Shown: one piece after another, positions 36,459 to 45,077 of the stretch | How the letters are laid out: each line of letters begins with the position of its first letter | Numbering within the stretch: position 1 is the stretch's first letter | Origin: Litorivita pollutaquae | GTDB taxonomy: Bacteria; Pseudomonadota; Alphaproteobacteria; Rhodobacterales; Rhodobacteraceae | Direction of reading: 5' to 3' | Length of the DNA: 64,000 nt | NCBI RefSeq assembly: GCF_003205515.1 | Contig: NZ_KZ826481.1 | Coordinates: 600,660-664,659 of the forward strand | Program-made: the position numbers and the translations under genes | The notes under the pieces: model-generated | Databases searched by the model: none | What the model saw: only the letters and a program-made list of their open reading frames with translations | What the model was told of the DNA's origin: nothing

Positions 36459-37337
36459 TCACACGTCCCATGTTTTGGCGGCGGAGCGCAGCACTTCAAG
36501 GAATGCCTGCACCTTGGCGGTGCGATGCAAATCCATATGGGTCACGATCCAGATTGGCGCGCTCCATTCATCCAAAACCGCACCAACCGGAACCAGAGTG
36601 TCGTCGTTTTGCGCATCCGTCACCGCCACAAAGCCGATCCCGACACCATGGCGGATCGCCTCACGCTGCGCGTGCATATCCGTAGCGCGAAATGCAATTT
36701 GCGCCTCGGGCACATGGGTGCGCAACCAACGGCCAAAGGGCGCGCGGTTATCCGTATCATCGTAACCGACAAACATATGGCCCGCATGATCCATCTCGTC
36801 CTTGGGCATACCATGGGCGGCGATATAGTCGTGCGAGGCAAAAAGACCGAAGCGGTGCCGGAACAGGGGGCGCACCACATTGTCAGGCTGATCGGGCGCA
36901 TTGCCAGCGCGGATCGCCACATGCGCTTCGCCATATTCAAGCCGGAACAGCCGCGTCGAAGTCAGGTAGCGCACAATCAATCCGGGGTGGTCGGCTTGGA
37001 ATTTGGCCAAAACCGGTACGATCAAATGGCCCATCCCGCCCAAAGACGTCACCACCAATTCGCCCGAGACGCCGCTGCCTTGCCCTTTGAGGCGGCCTTG
37101 CAATTGCGCGAATTGGTCATCGGTGGTCTGCGCCACGCGCAGCAAATCCTGCCCCGCTTCGGTCGTCGTATAGCCGCGTGCGTGACGCTGGAACAACCGA
37201 ACGCCCAAGCGTTTTTCGAGCGCATCAATATGGCGGATCACAGTCGCATGATGCACCCCCAACACTTCGGCCGCGCCGGAGACCGTGCCCATTCGTGCCA
37301 CTTGATACGCCGTGCGAATTTCGTCCCAATTGTCCAT
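36459..37337 (-). CDS. LysR-type transcriptional regulator
   Basis: 292 aa from ATG 37337. The N-terminal HTH is IRTAYQVARMGTVSGAAEVLGVHHATVIRHIDALEKRLG; the C-terminal ligand domain starts at GELVVTSLGG. Likely controls the downstream EamA exporter. A perfect inverted repeat 70-100 bp upstream is a good candidate binding site. Confidence 0.9.
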   Translation of the reverse strand: MDNWDEIRTAYQVARMGTVSGAAEVLGVHHATVIRHIDALEKRLGVRLFQRHARGYTTTEAGQDLLRVAQTTDDQFAQLQGRLKGQGSGVSGELVVTSLGGMGHLIVPVLAKFQADHPGLIVRYLTSTRLFRLEYGEAHVAIRAGNAPDQPDNVVRPLFRHRFGLFASHDYIAAHGMPKDEMDHAGHMFVGYDDTDNRAPFGRWLRTHVPEAQIAFRATDMHAQREAIRHGVGIGFVAVTDAQNDDTLVPVGAVLDEWSAPIWIVTHMDLHRTAKVQAFLEVLRSAAKTWDV

Positions 37338-37406
37338 CTCGACCTCAATTGTTTTCCACCGCGCTGGTGCGATCGCTTGCCACCTGCAACACGGCGGGAA
37401 GTATGT

Positions 37407-37436
37407 GCGCAAATACACATTTGGACGTATTTGCGC
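37407..37436. promoter_or_regulatory. perfect 10+10 bp inverted repeat upstream of the LysR gene
   Basis: GCGCAAATAC, ten bases (ACATTTGGAC), GTATTTGCGC. Arm centres are 20 bp apart, two helical turns, as expected for a dimer or tetramer operator. Lies in the 282-bp divergent region between the LysR gene and the membrane-protein gene. Confidence 0.6.
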
Positions 37437-37619
37437 CCAAATGGTTCGGATACGCAAGGCACGATGCGCTCCGCGCGCCAGATTGGCCACAGGTTCCGGG
37501 CAATCCGCGCAACGCCCTAAGGTGGCTTGCCCCGCCAAAATCGCAAGGGTAAGGCTCTGCCAACGCTGACATCCCGGGCCATCCGCCCTGTTCCTGTTGC
37601 AGATTGTTTGAAAGATGCC

Positions 37620-38432
37620 ATGAAAATCACCCGCCACACTCCCACACAATTGATCTTGGAACATCGCCCGATCGCAGCGGCGGTGATTGTGGCGCTGTTT
37701 GCTTTGATGATCGCTCTGTTCGGCTTGGCCGTGCCCCGCACGGCGGGGGCCTTGAAGTTGACGCTCTATCTGATGGCAGGCGGTTTTGGGCTTGTCGCCG
37801 TGATGACCGTCGTGCGGGTGCAATTGGTAATGGACGCCCAGACCCAAACCGCACGGATGAGCCGCAAGACATGGCGCGGCCTCGAGGCGGCGGATTTCCC
37901 GCTTGGCGCGGTCAATACCTTTCGCATTGACCCTTTTGTGAATTCCAAAACCCCGCGTTACACGCATTTCGACGTCACCGGCGGCGAGACGGCGGGCAGC
38001 TATGTGTTTTGCATCTGGAACCCGCGCAGCGAGAAACAGGCGACCGCGCGGATCAACAAGATCAACGCATGGCTCGGGCAGCATGCCTTGGCGCAGACTG
38101 CGGCGGGCGTAGAGGATACACCGCAGGGCGAGATGGGCGCAGACGCCGCAGCCAGCAATCAAACCGCAGGCGATGGTGGTGAGGCACCAATGATTGCGGA
38201 TGACCGCATCGCTTTTGACGTGGATGACGCGCGCGCCGAAACCGGCGCGGATACGGAAACGCATACGGGCGTTGAAACAGGGGGCGGCGGCGATGCGCAT
38301 ATCGGCGCCGACACCGGCACAGATGATACCGCCTCCGGTGATGCCGCTTCGGGCAGCGACGCGCGGGACACAGCGTCAGGCGCGGTATTGGCAGAAGCCA
38401 TTCCACCGCAGGCCAATCCAAAAGAGACCTAG
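37620..38432 (+). CDS. two-helix membrane protein with acidic low-complexity tail
   Basis: 270 aa from ATG 37620 (GAAAG site). Two hydrophobic segments near 18-40 and 44-65, then a soluble beta-type region (about 66-155, VNTFRIDPFVNSKTPRYTHF). The last 110 residues are rich in Asp, Gly, Ala and Thr (GADTGTDDTASGDAASGSD) and probably disordered. No known family recognised. Divergent from the LysR gene. Confidence 0.75.
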   Translation: MKITRHTPTQLILEHRPIAAAVIVALFALMIALFGLAVPRTAGALKLTLYLMAGGFGLVAVMTVVRVQLVMDAQTQTARMSRKTWRGLEAADFPLGAVNTFRIDPFVNSKTPRYTHFDVTGGETAGSYVFCIWNPRSEKQATARINKINAWLGQHALAQTAAGVEDTPQGEMGADAAASNQTAGDGGEAPMIADDRIAFDVDDARAETGADTETHTGVETGGGGDAHIGADTGTDDTASGDAASGSDARDTASGAVLAEAIPPQANPKET

Positions 38433-38883
38433 ACCAAAGCCAAAGCTGCCGCAGGGAAATCGGCCAAGCCGCACCGCCCGCGCCACACCTTCCACCTGCA
38501 CCGCGTGGCTTGCCTCTGTATGGCTTGACTCTGCACCACTACGCGCGTAATTGGGCCGTAATACTCCGGAAGTTTAGCCTTCCGGTCCCTTGGGCATGGC
38601 CCGGGATCGCCACCAGTCAGCGCGTTGCGCCCACTGGTGCTGTTTTGCTTTGTGCGCCGGTTTGGTGCAAGGAGCGATATGCGCAGATTTGGCGCAAACA
38701 GAAATCCACGCCGGTTTGGCGCGGGCGGCGATCTTTTGGAACCGGCAGGATGACGACCGCCCCCGCAAGAGCGGCGCGCCTAAAACAGGCCTATGCGCCC
38801 TCTCGCGGTTTGAACTTGAACCGCGCGGCCCCATATCGGCCCTGCAACGTGATGAAATAGACCGGCTCGGGAGGCCGACAGGC
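38433..38883. other. 451-nt region upstream of ffh
   Basis: Non-coding by appearance, yet in frame with ffh and open for about 98 codons back to 38590. I keep the ffh start at 38884 because homologues begin there and a GGGAGG site sits before it. The stretch holds a 27-bp degenerate tandem repeat. Confidence 0.6.
38653..38733 (+). repeat. three degenerate 27-bp tandem repeats
   Basis: TTTGGTGC at 38661 and TTTGGCGC at 38688 and 38715, each spaced exactly 27 bp; the bases before each are GCGCCGG, GCGCAGA and CGCCGG. Translated in the plus frame they give 9-residue units CAGLVQGAI, CADLAQTEI, HAGLARAAI. Confidence 0.6.
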
Positions 38884-40401
38884 ATGTTTGAAAATCTCTC
38901 CGAACGTCTTGGCGGCGTGTTTGACCGGCTCACGAAACAGGGGGCGCTGTCTGACGAAGACGTCAAAACCGCGCTGCGCGAAGTCCGCGTGGCGCTGTTG
39001 GAGGCCGACGTTTCCCTGCCCGTGGCGCGCGAATTTGTCAAAGCCGTCCAAGACAAGGCCACCGGCCAATCGGTCACCAAATCGGTCACACCCGGCCAAC
39101 AGGTCGTCAAGATCGTCCATGACGAATTGGTCCATGTGCTAACCGGCGCCGAAGATCCCGGCAGCCTCAAAATCGACAACCCGCCCGCGCCGATCCTGAT
39201 GGTCGGCTTGCAGGGCGGCGGTAAAACCACCACCACAGGTAAGCTCGCCAAGCGGTTGAAAGACCGCGAAGGCAAAAAGGTTCTGATGGCCTCGCTCGAC
39301 GTCTATCGCCCTGCGGCGATGGAGCAATTGGCGATCCTCGGCACGCAAATCGGCGTTGACACCTTGCCGATCGTGGCGGGGCAAAAACCCGTCGACATCG
39401 CCAAACGCGCCAAGCAACAGGCGATGATGGGCGGCTATGACGTCTATATGCTCGATACCGCTGGCCGGTTGCAGATCGACGAAGTGCTCATGCAAGAGGT
39501 CGAAGACGTCCGCGATGCGGTCAACCCGCGCGAGACGCTTTTGGTCGTCGATGGTTTGACCGGTCAGGTTGCCGTCGAGGTTGCCGAAGAATTTGACGCC
39601 AAAATCGGCATCTCCGGCGTCGTTTTGACCCGTATGGATGGCGACGGGCGCGGCGGCGCGGCCCTGTCGATGCGTGCGGTCACCGGCAAACCCATCCGTT
39701 TCGTCGGGTTGGGCGAAAAAATGGACGCTCTGGAAACCTTTGAGCCAGAGCGCGTCGCGGGCCGTATCCTTGGCATGGGCGATATCGTCGCCCTCGTTGA
39801 AAAGGCACAAGACACGCTGGAGGCCGAACAGGCCGAGCGCATGATGAAGCGCTTCCAGAAGGGTCAGTTCAACATGAACGACCTGAAAATGCAGCTTGAG
39901 CAGATGATCAAGATGGGCGGCATGGAAGGCGTGATGGGCATGATGCCCGGCATGGGCAAAATGGCGAAACAGGTGCAAGAATCCGGTTTCGACGACAAGG
40001 TGTTGAAGCGCCAGATCGCGCTCATCCAATCCATGACCAAGAAAGAGCGCGCCAATCCGCAGGTCCTGCAGGCCAGCCGTAAAAAACGGATCGCCAAGGG
40101 CGCCGGTTTGGAAGTTTCCGAATTGAACAAGCTTCTCAAGATGCAGCGCCAGATGGGCGACATGATGAAGAAGATGGGCAAAATGGGCAAAGGCGGGATG
40201 CTCAAACAGGCGATGAAGGGCATGTTCGGCAAAGGCGGCGGCATGCCAGACATGGGCGGCATGGATCCGGCATCGATGGACCCAAAGGCGCTTGAAGCGG
40301 CGGCCAAGGCCATGGGCGGCAAATTGCCCGGCGGTCTGGGCGGCATGGGCGGCGGCATGGGATTGCCCGGCGGCCTGTCCGGTTTCGGGAAAAAGAAATA
40401 A
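38884..40401 (+). CDS. ffh: signal recognition particle protein (SRP54)
   Basis: 505 aa. N domain, then the GTPase with GLQGGGKTTTTGKLA (G1), DVYRPAAMEQL, DTAGRL (G3) and TRMDGDGRGGAAL (G4). The M domain is rich in Met and Lys (MMPGMGKMAKQ), and the tail has a Met/Gly-rich run unusual in length. Binds 4.5S RNA and signal peptides; FtsY is elsewhere. First in a long plus-strand block. ATG 38884 with GGGAGG. Confidence 0.97.
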   Translation: MFENLSERLGGVFDRLTKQGALSDEDVKTALREVRVALLEADVSLPVAREFVKAVQDKATGQSVTKSVTPGQQVVKIVHDELVHVLTGAEDPGSLKIDNPPAPILMVGLQGGGKTTTTGKLAKRLKDREGKKVLMASLDVYRPAAMEQLAILGTQIGVDTLPIVAGQKPVDIAKRAKQQAMMGGYDVYMLDTAGRLQIDEVLMQEVEDVRDAVNPRETLLVVDGLTGQVAVEVAEEFDAKIGISGVVLTRMDGDGRGGAALSMRAVTGKPIRFVGLGEKMDALETFEPERVAGRILGMGDIVALVEKAQDTLEAEQAERMMKRFQKGQFNMNDLKMQLEQMIKMGGMEGVMGMMPGMGKMAKQVQESGFDDKVLKRQIALIQSMTKKERANPQVLQASRKKRIAKGAGLEVSELNKLLKMQRQMGDMMKKMGKMGKGGMLKQAMKGMFGKGGGMPDMGGMDPASMDPKALEAAAKAMGGKLPGGLGGMGGGMGLPGGLSGFGKKK

Positions 40402-40445
40402 TGCACGCCATGCCGACATATATGCGCGCGGCCAAGGTCTGAACC

Positions 40446-41009
40446 ATGACGCCCGCGCCCCTCACCCCCGCACCCACACTGGAAAGCCAACGGCTTGTCT
40501 TGCGCGGACCCAAACGGTCCGACGCGGAGCCGCTGATTGCATTCCTGTGCGATCTGGAGCGGTCGGCGGGCTTTGGCGGCTATGACAACCGCCATGACGC
40601 GTGGCGTTGGTTTGGCCTCAATGTCGGGCATTGGCATATTCACGGCTACGGCTACTTCACCGTAGAGGACAAAGAGACCGGCACACCCGCCGGTATCTGT
40701 GGCATCTGGAACCCCGATGGATGGCCCGAACCCGAATTGGGTTGGGTGGTGTTTGACGGCTTCGAAGGCAAAGGCGTGGCCTATGAGGCTGCCTTGCGCG
40801 CCCGCGAATGGGCCTATGCGGAGCTTGGCTTTACCACGCTGACCTCGAATATCGTGCCGGGGAATGCCCGCTCGATCGCATTGGCCGAACGCCTCGGCGC
40901 GACCTATGAGCGGACCTATCAGAATGTGAACATGGGCGAAGACATGCTTTACCGGCACCCGGCGCCCGATGCTTTGGATCGCGACGGATCGGTGGAGGCC
41001 TACGCATGA
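40446..41009 (+). CDS. GNAT (RimJ/RimL-like) acetyltransferase, copy 1
   Basis: 187 aa. The opening SQRLVLRGPKRSDAEPL and the pattern GYGYFTVEDKETG, GICGIWNPDGWPEPELGWVVFDGFEGKGVAYEAALRA match the RimJ/L-type fold. Related to the two genes that follow, sharing PEPELGW and GKG. Substrate unknown. Overlaps the next gene by four bases. Confidence 0.88.
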   Translation: MTPAPLTPAPTLESQRLVLRGPKRSDAEPLIAFLCDLERSAGFGGYDNRHDAWRWFGLNVGHWHIHGYGYFTVEDKETGTPAGICGIWNPDGWPEPELGWVVFDGFEGKGVAYEAALRAREWAYAELGFTTLTSNIVPGNARSIALAERLGATYERTYQNVNMGEDMLYRHPAPDALDRDGSVEAYA

Positions 41010-41563
41010 CCACCTTTGCCGTGACCATCCCCGAAATCGAAACCGAGCGCCTGATCCTGCGCCCTTTGAGCTTGGATGACTTTGACGCTTTGGCCACGTT
41101 TTACGCGTCAGAGCGGTCCAAATTCGTTGGTGGCCCCGCGTCAAAAGCAGAAGCATGGCGCAAGTTGGCCTTTATAAACGGGCATTGGATGCTGCGCGGA
41201 TATGGCTATTGGGCCATCCAAGCCAAAGAGGATGCCAAAGATAACGGCACCTGCCTCGGGCTATGCGGTTTCATTTTTCGCGAAGGATGGTCCGAGCCAG
41301 AGCTCGGCTGGCAACTTTTTGAAGCCGCCGAAGGCAAAGGCATCGCCCTTGAAGCGGCCACAGCGGCGCGCGCCTATGGGGCCGCGCATTTTGGTCTCGA
41401 TGGGGTGATTTCGCATATCGTGCCCGATAATGCCCGCTCTGCCGCGCTTGCCACCCGCCTTGGCGCGCATGTTGAACGCCGCGGTGAACTCTTGGGTGAG
41501 ATTTGTGATATATACCGCCACCCCATGATCGGCGCGGATGTTCCCGCCGAAGTGGAGGCGTAA
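41006..41563 (+). CDS. GNAT (RimJ/RimL-like) acetyltransferase, copy 2
   Basis: 185 aa, ATGA overlap with copy 1. ETERLILRPLSLDDFDAL opens the domain, SEPELGWQLFEAAEGKGIALEAA and PDNARSAALATRLGAHVE are the acetyl-CoA motifs. Most similar to copies 1 and 3. Two bases from the next copy's ATG. Confidence 0.88.
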   Translation: MTTFAVTIPEIETERLILRPLSLDDFDALATFYASERSKFVGGPASKAEAWRKLAFINGHWMLRGYGYWAIQAKEDAKDNGTCLGLCGFIFREGWSEPELGWQLFEAAEGKGIALEAATAARAYGAAHFGLDGVISHIVPDNARSAALATRLGAHVERRGELLGEICDIYRHPMIGADVPAEVEA

Positions 41564-41564
41564 G

Positions 41565-42188
41565 ATGGCCCAGAACCGACGTGCAACCGATATTCCCGAG
41601 ATCGAAACCCAGCGCCTTGTCCTGCGCGGACCAAAGGCCGAGGATTACCCGAACTTCAAAGCCACCTTCACCTCGTATCGCTCGCGGTTCATGGGCGGTC
41701 CGCTCAATGCCTATGAAACGTGGATGCTTTATGCGGCTGAAATCGGCCATTGGGACATTCGCGGATACGGCATGTGGATGATCCACGACAAGATCACCGA
41801 TGAGCCGCTCGGCATGGCGGGGGGGTGGTTTCCCGCCGCATGGCCGGAACGCGAATTGGCTTGGATCATCTGGCCCGACAAAGCGGGCAAGGGATTCGCC
41901 TTGGAGGCGTCCAATGCGGCGCGCAATTTCCTTTATACCCAAATGGGATGGGACGGCGCGGTCAGCTATCTGGACCCGAAAAACCTCGACAGCATCAAGC
42001 TCGCCGAACGGCTTGGCGCGACGAAAGACCGCGAGGCCCGCACCATTGACGGCAATGACGCGGTCTATCGCCACCCCTCGCCTGCCGCGCTGAAATCAAG
42101 CCAGATCACCGATGGGATCAATTTGGAAATCGCGAATTTCATCAATCCGATTTTCGCCAAAACCACCGGAGGCAGTCTTGGCCTTTGA
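41565..42188 (+). CDS. GNAT (RimJ/RimL-like) acetyltransferase, copy 3
   Basis: 207 aa, starts one base after the stop of copy 2. ETQRLVLRGPKAEDYPNF, PERELAWIIWPDKAGKGFALEAS and LDSIKLAERLGATKDRE. It has an extra C-terminal tail of about 20 residues. The set of three is likely one transcript. Confidence 0.88.
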   Translation: MAQNRRATDIPEIETQRLVLRGPKAEDYPNFKATFTSYRSRFMGGPLNAYETWMLYAAEIGHWDIRGYGMWMIHDKITDEPLGMAGGWFPAAWPERELAWIIWPDKAGKGFALEASNAARNFLYTQMGWDGAVSYLDPKNLDSIKLAERLGATKDREARTIDGNDAVYRHPSPAALKSSQITDGINLEIANFINPIFAKTTGGSLGL

Positions 42189-42222
42189 TCCCGTCACAAA
42201 ACCGCAAAACGGAGCAACAGAC

Positions 42223-42519
42223 ATGAGCGACACCGCCGCGCGCGCTGCCGAGATCCTCAGGGACCACCGCAAGAGCATTGACCGGCTCGACGCGATCCTT
42301 GTCTATACGCTTGGCGAGCGGTTCAAACACACGCAGGCCGTGGGCGTTTTGAAGGCAGAGCATGATTTGCCGCCCTCCGACCCCGACCGCGAAGCGCGCC
42401 AGATTGCGCGTCTAGAAGATCTTGCAAAACGGGCCGATCTCGACCCCGAATTTGCCAAGAATTTCCTGAACTTCATCATTCAGGAAGTCATCCAGCACCA
42501 CAAGAAACACCAAGAATAA
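42223..42519 (+). CDS. chorismate mutase, AroQ type
   Basis: 98 aa all-helical protein: ILRDHRKSIDRLDAILVYTLGERFKHTQAVGVLKAEHDLPPSD includes the Arg, Lys and Glu positions of AroQ. It converts chorismate to prephenate. GGAG site upstream. It lies between the acetyltransferases and rpsP; the role is standalone, with no aromatic genes alongside. Confidence 0.88.
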   Translation: MSDTAARAAEILRDHRKSIDRLDAILVYTLGERFKHTQAVGVLKAEHDLPPSDPDREARQIARLEDLAKRADLDPEFAKNFLNFIIQEVIQHHKKHQE

Positions 42520-42563
42520 CAGGCACCTGCCTGTCCACAGCCAACCTTTAGGAGATACACACC

Positions 42564-42962
42564 ATGGCTATGAAAATTCGTCTCGCCCGCGGCGGTTCCA
42601 AAAAGCGCCCTTTCTACCGCATCGTTGCCGCAGATTCGCGTATGCCCCGTGATGGCCGCTTCATCGAGAAGCTGGGCACATACAACCCGCTGCTCGCCAA
42701 AGACAACGAAGAGCGCGTGAAAATGAACGTTGAGCGCATCCAATACTGGCTCGACCAAGGCGCCCAGGCCACAGACCGCGTTGCGCGTATGCTCGAAGCG
42801 GCTGGCGTCGTTGCCAAAACCGAACGTGCGAACCCGAAAAAAGGCACGCCGGGCAAAAAAGCCGTTGAGCGCGCCGAAGAAAAGGCCGCCAAAGTCGCAG
42901 CCGCAGCAGAAGCGGCGGCAGCCCCCGCCGAAGAAGCGCCTGCGGAAGAAACCGCAGAGTAA
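42564..42962 (+). CDS. rpsP: 30S ribosomal protein S16
   Basis: 132 aa. [42 protein letters not shown] is classic S16. Beyond residue about 85 there is an Ala/Glu/Lys-rich tail that is longer than in most bacteria but common in this group. TAGGAGA site. Start of the ribosomal unit. Confidence 0.97.
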   Translation: MAMKIRLARGGSKKRPFYRIVAADSRMPRDGRFIEKLGTYNPLLAKDNEERVKMNVERIQYWLDQGAQATDRVARMLEAAGVVAKTERANPKKGTPGKKAVERAEEKAAKVAAAAEAAAAPAEEAPAEETAE

Positions 42963-42968
42963 GCATCT

Positions 42969-43610
42969 TTGAAACCGGTCATTTCCACTTTTCCGGACTC
43001 GTTCCGGCAACAGTTTGACCAATTGATGTGGTTGCGGCGCGATGTGCGCCGCTTCCGCAGCGATCCCATTGACGAGGCGGCCTTGGCGCGCGCATTGCGC
43101 GGTTTTGCGGCCGCCCCGTCGGTCGGGTTATCGCAACCCTGGCGCATCATTCGGCTGGAGACAGCTGATGCGCGCGCCAAGTCACTGGCCAATTTCGAGG
43201 CTGCGAATGCGCAGGCGCTCGCCGGATATAGTGGCGAAAAATCAAAAATTTACGCCGGGTTGAAATTGTCGGGAATGCGTGATGCCCCCGTGCAATTCGC
43301 CGTGTTTTGCGATGATAGCACCCCTAAGGGCGCCGGGTTGGGCGCGGCGACAATGCCGGAAATGCGCCGCTATTCCGTCGTGACCGCCGTTACGCAATTC
43401 TGGCTGGCGGCGCGAGCCGAAGGCTTGGGCGTGGGATGGGTGTCGATCCTCGATCCTGCGCAGCTTTGCGCCGATTTGGACGTGCCCGAGGATTATACCC
43501 TGGTCGCATATCTGTGCGTGGGCACCCCCGAAGAGTTCACCGACAGCCCCGAATTGGAGCGCGCCGGCTGGGAAACCCGTTGCACTGACGTGCCGGTTGA
43601 GTCACGCTAG
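42969..43610 (+). CDS. bluB: 5,6-dimethylbenzimidazole synthase (BluB)
   Basis: 213 aa from TTG 42969, six bases after rpsP; a downstream start is possible. LMWLRRDVRRFRSDPIDEAAL and APSVGLSQPWRIIRL are BluB signatures, with KLSGMRDAPVQFAVFCDD. It breaks down FMNH2 with oxygen to give the lower ligand of B12. Unusual place: inside rpsP-rimM. Confidence 0.92.
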   Translation: MKPVISTFPDSFRQQFDQLMWLRRDVRRFRSDPIDEAALARALRGFAAAPSVGLSQPWRIIRLETADARAKSLANFEAANAQALAGYSGEKSKIYAGLKLSGMRDAPVQFAVFCDDSTPKGAGLGAATMPEMRRYSVVTAVTQFWLAARAEGLGVGWVSILDPAQLCADLDVPEDYTLVAYLCVGTPEEFTDSPELERAGWETRCTDVPVESR

Positions 43611-43614
43611 ACCC

Positions 43615-43758
43615 GTGTTTCGCCCGATCCGCACATTGATCCTGTTGATGGTTGCCTTTATGGCAGGGCTTCTGTTTGAACGGTCAGAGCAAAGCGAAAA
43701 ATGCGCGGCGATTGGCGGAACCTTCACCGCAGGCCTGTGCAGAGGAGACGCACAATGA
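43615..43758 (+). CDS. 47-aa membrane protein, overlaps rimM start
   Basis: GTG 43615 to a TGA at 43756-43758 that overlaps the rimM ATG (ATGA). One helix ([14 protein letters not shown]) at the N-terminus, then [22 protein letters not shown] with two cysteines. It has GC-rich codons and similar small proteins are known next to rimM in related genomes as far as I recall. Function unknown. Confidence 0.65.
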   Translation: MFRPIRTLILLMVAFMAGLLFERSEQSEKCAAIGGTFTAGLCRGDAQ

Positions 43759-44273
43759 CAGATGTTTCGCGTACCGATCTGGTCTGTGTGGGCACGATTT
43801 CCGGCTCATACGGGGTCAAAGGCGAGGTGCGGTTCAAAAGCTTCACCGCCCAACCCGAAGATATCGTTCTGTATAACCCGCTAACCGACGAAAACGGCGC
43901 GCGGCAGTTTATCGTCGGCATAACGCGCGGCGTGAAAAACGGGTTTTCCGGACGCATCGAGGGCATTCAAACCAAAGAACAGGCCGACGATCTGCGCGGC
44001 ACGAAACTTTATGCGCGGCGTGATCAATTGCCGTCCTTACCGGACGATGAGTTTTATCATGCCGATTTGATTGATCTTGAGGTGCTGGACACCGGCGGTG
44101 CGGTCTTGGGCCGGGTCAAACAAGTGATGAACCACGGCGCGGGCGACTTGCTCGAAATCCACGGGCCGGGGATGAGCGCGACCGTGCTGATCCCTTTCAC
44201 CCGCGAAGCGGTGCCGACGGTCGATTTAACCGCAGGGCGCATCATCGTCGATCCGCCCGAGGGATCGCTTTAA
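43755..44273 (+). CDS. rimM: ribosome maturation factor RimM
   Basis: 172 aa. [22 protein letters not shown] starts the N-terminal domain; the PRC-type C-terminal domain has [37 protein letters not shown]. Works in 30S assembly with S19. GGAGA site and ATGA overlap with the small ORF. Confidence 0.95.
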   Translation: MTDVSRTDLVCVGTISGSYGVKGEVRFKSFTAQPEDIVLYNPLTDENGARQFIVGITRGVKNGFSGRIEGIQTKEQADDLRGTKLYARRDQLPSLPDDEFYHADLIDLEVLDTGGAVLGRVKQVMNHGAGDLLEIHGPGMSATVLIPFTREAVPTVDLTAGRIIVDPPEGSL

Positions 44274-44276
44274 CCG

Positions 44277-45077
44277 ATGCGCATGGTGCTGCATTGCGGG
44301 TTCCACAAAACCGGCACCACCAGCGTGCAAAAGATGCTCGACCGCGACCGCGCGCTTTTGGCGCCGCAGATGCAGATCGCACTCAAGGCCGAAATCCGCG
44401 CCGCCGCCCTCGCCGCGCGCGATTGGTCCGCCACCCGCAATCCGGCAAAGATGAGCGCCTATATTTACGATCTGGCTCTGTTTTTCGAAAGCCTCGACCC
44501 CGATGATCCGCGCCCGCTGTGCCTCTCATGTGAGGATTTATGCGGGTTCATGCCGGGGCGCAGGCATCTGACCGATTATCGGGCAGCCGCAGAATTGTTG
44601 CCCGCGCTTTGTGAGGTGATCCAAGAGGTGTTGCCCGCTTCGGATATCACCTTTTACTTCTCGACCCGCGCGCCGGAGCCTTGGGTCAAAAGTTGCTATG
44701 CGCAGCATTTGCGCGCCTCTGGCCTGCGCGACGATTTCCCCACCTATCGGGCGCAATATTTACCCCATGCAGATCTAGACGCCGATATCGCACGCATTGC
44801 CAAAGCCGTCGCACCGCATCGCGTTGCCTGGAGTGCCTTGGAGGATATGACCGGCAGATTGGGGCCGCTCGATCCTTTGCTCGACCTGGTCGCGATCAGC
44901 ACCGAATTGCGCGCAAAAATTGCCCCCTTGCCGCCTGCCAACACCGCGTTGGATGAGGATGTGAAGGCTGCGTTGCTTGAGATCAACCGCACGCAGCCCC
45001 CTGGACAAAAGCGCAATAAGATCAAGCTCGATCTGGTGCGTGCAGCGCGCAAACGTGAACAATCCACGCGCCGCTAG
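44277..45077 (+). CDS. sulfotransferase-like protein
   Basis: 266 aa. LHCGFHKTGTTSVQKML holds the PAPS-binding P-loop-like motif. FYFSTRAPEPWVKSCYAQHL resembles the 3'-phosphate site. Could use ATG 44277 or 44283. It follows rimM by three bases and ends tail to tail with the phosphotransferase gene (4-nt overlap). Confidence 0.7.
   Translation: MRMVLHCGFHKTGTTSVQKMLDRDRALLAPQMQIALKAEIRAAALAARDWSATRNPAKMSAYIYDLALFFESLDPDDPRPLCLSCEDLCGFMPGRRHLTDYRAAAELLPALCEVIQEVLPASDITFYFSTRAPEPWVKSCYAQHLRASGLRDDFPTYRAQYLPHADLDADIARIAKAVAPHRVAWSALEDMTGRLGPLDPLLDLVAISTELRAKIAPLPPANTALDEDVKAALLEINRTQPPGQKRNKIKLDLVRAARKREQSTRR

Noticed and set aside
38590-38883. N-terminal extension of Ffh by 98 residues
   Set aside because: The family starts at MFENLSERL and a good ribosome site precedes 38884; the open frame is noted as a separate finding.
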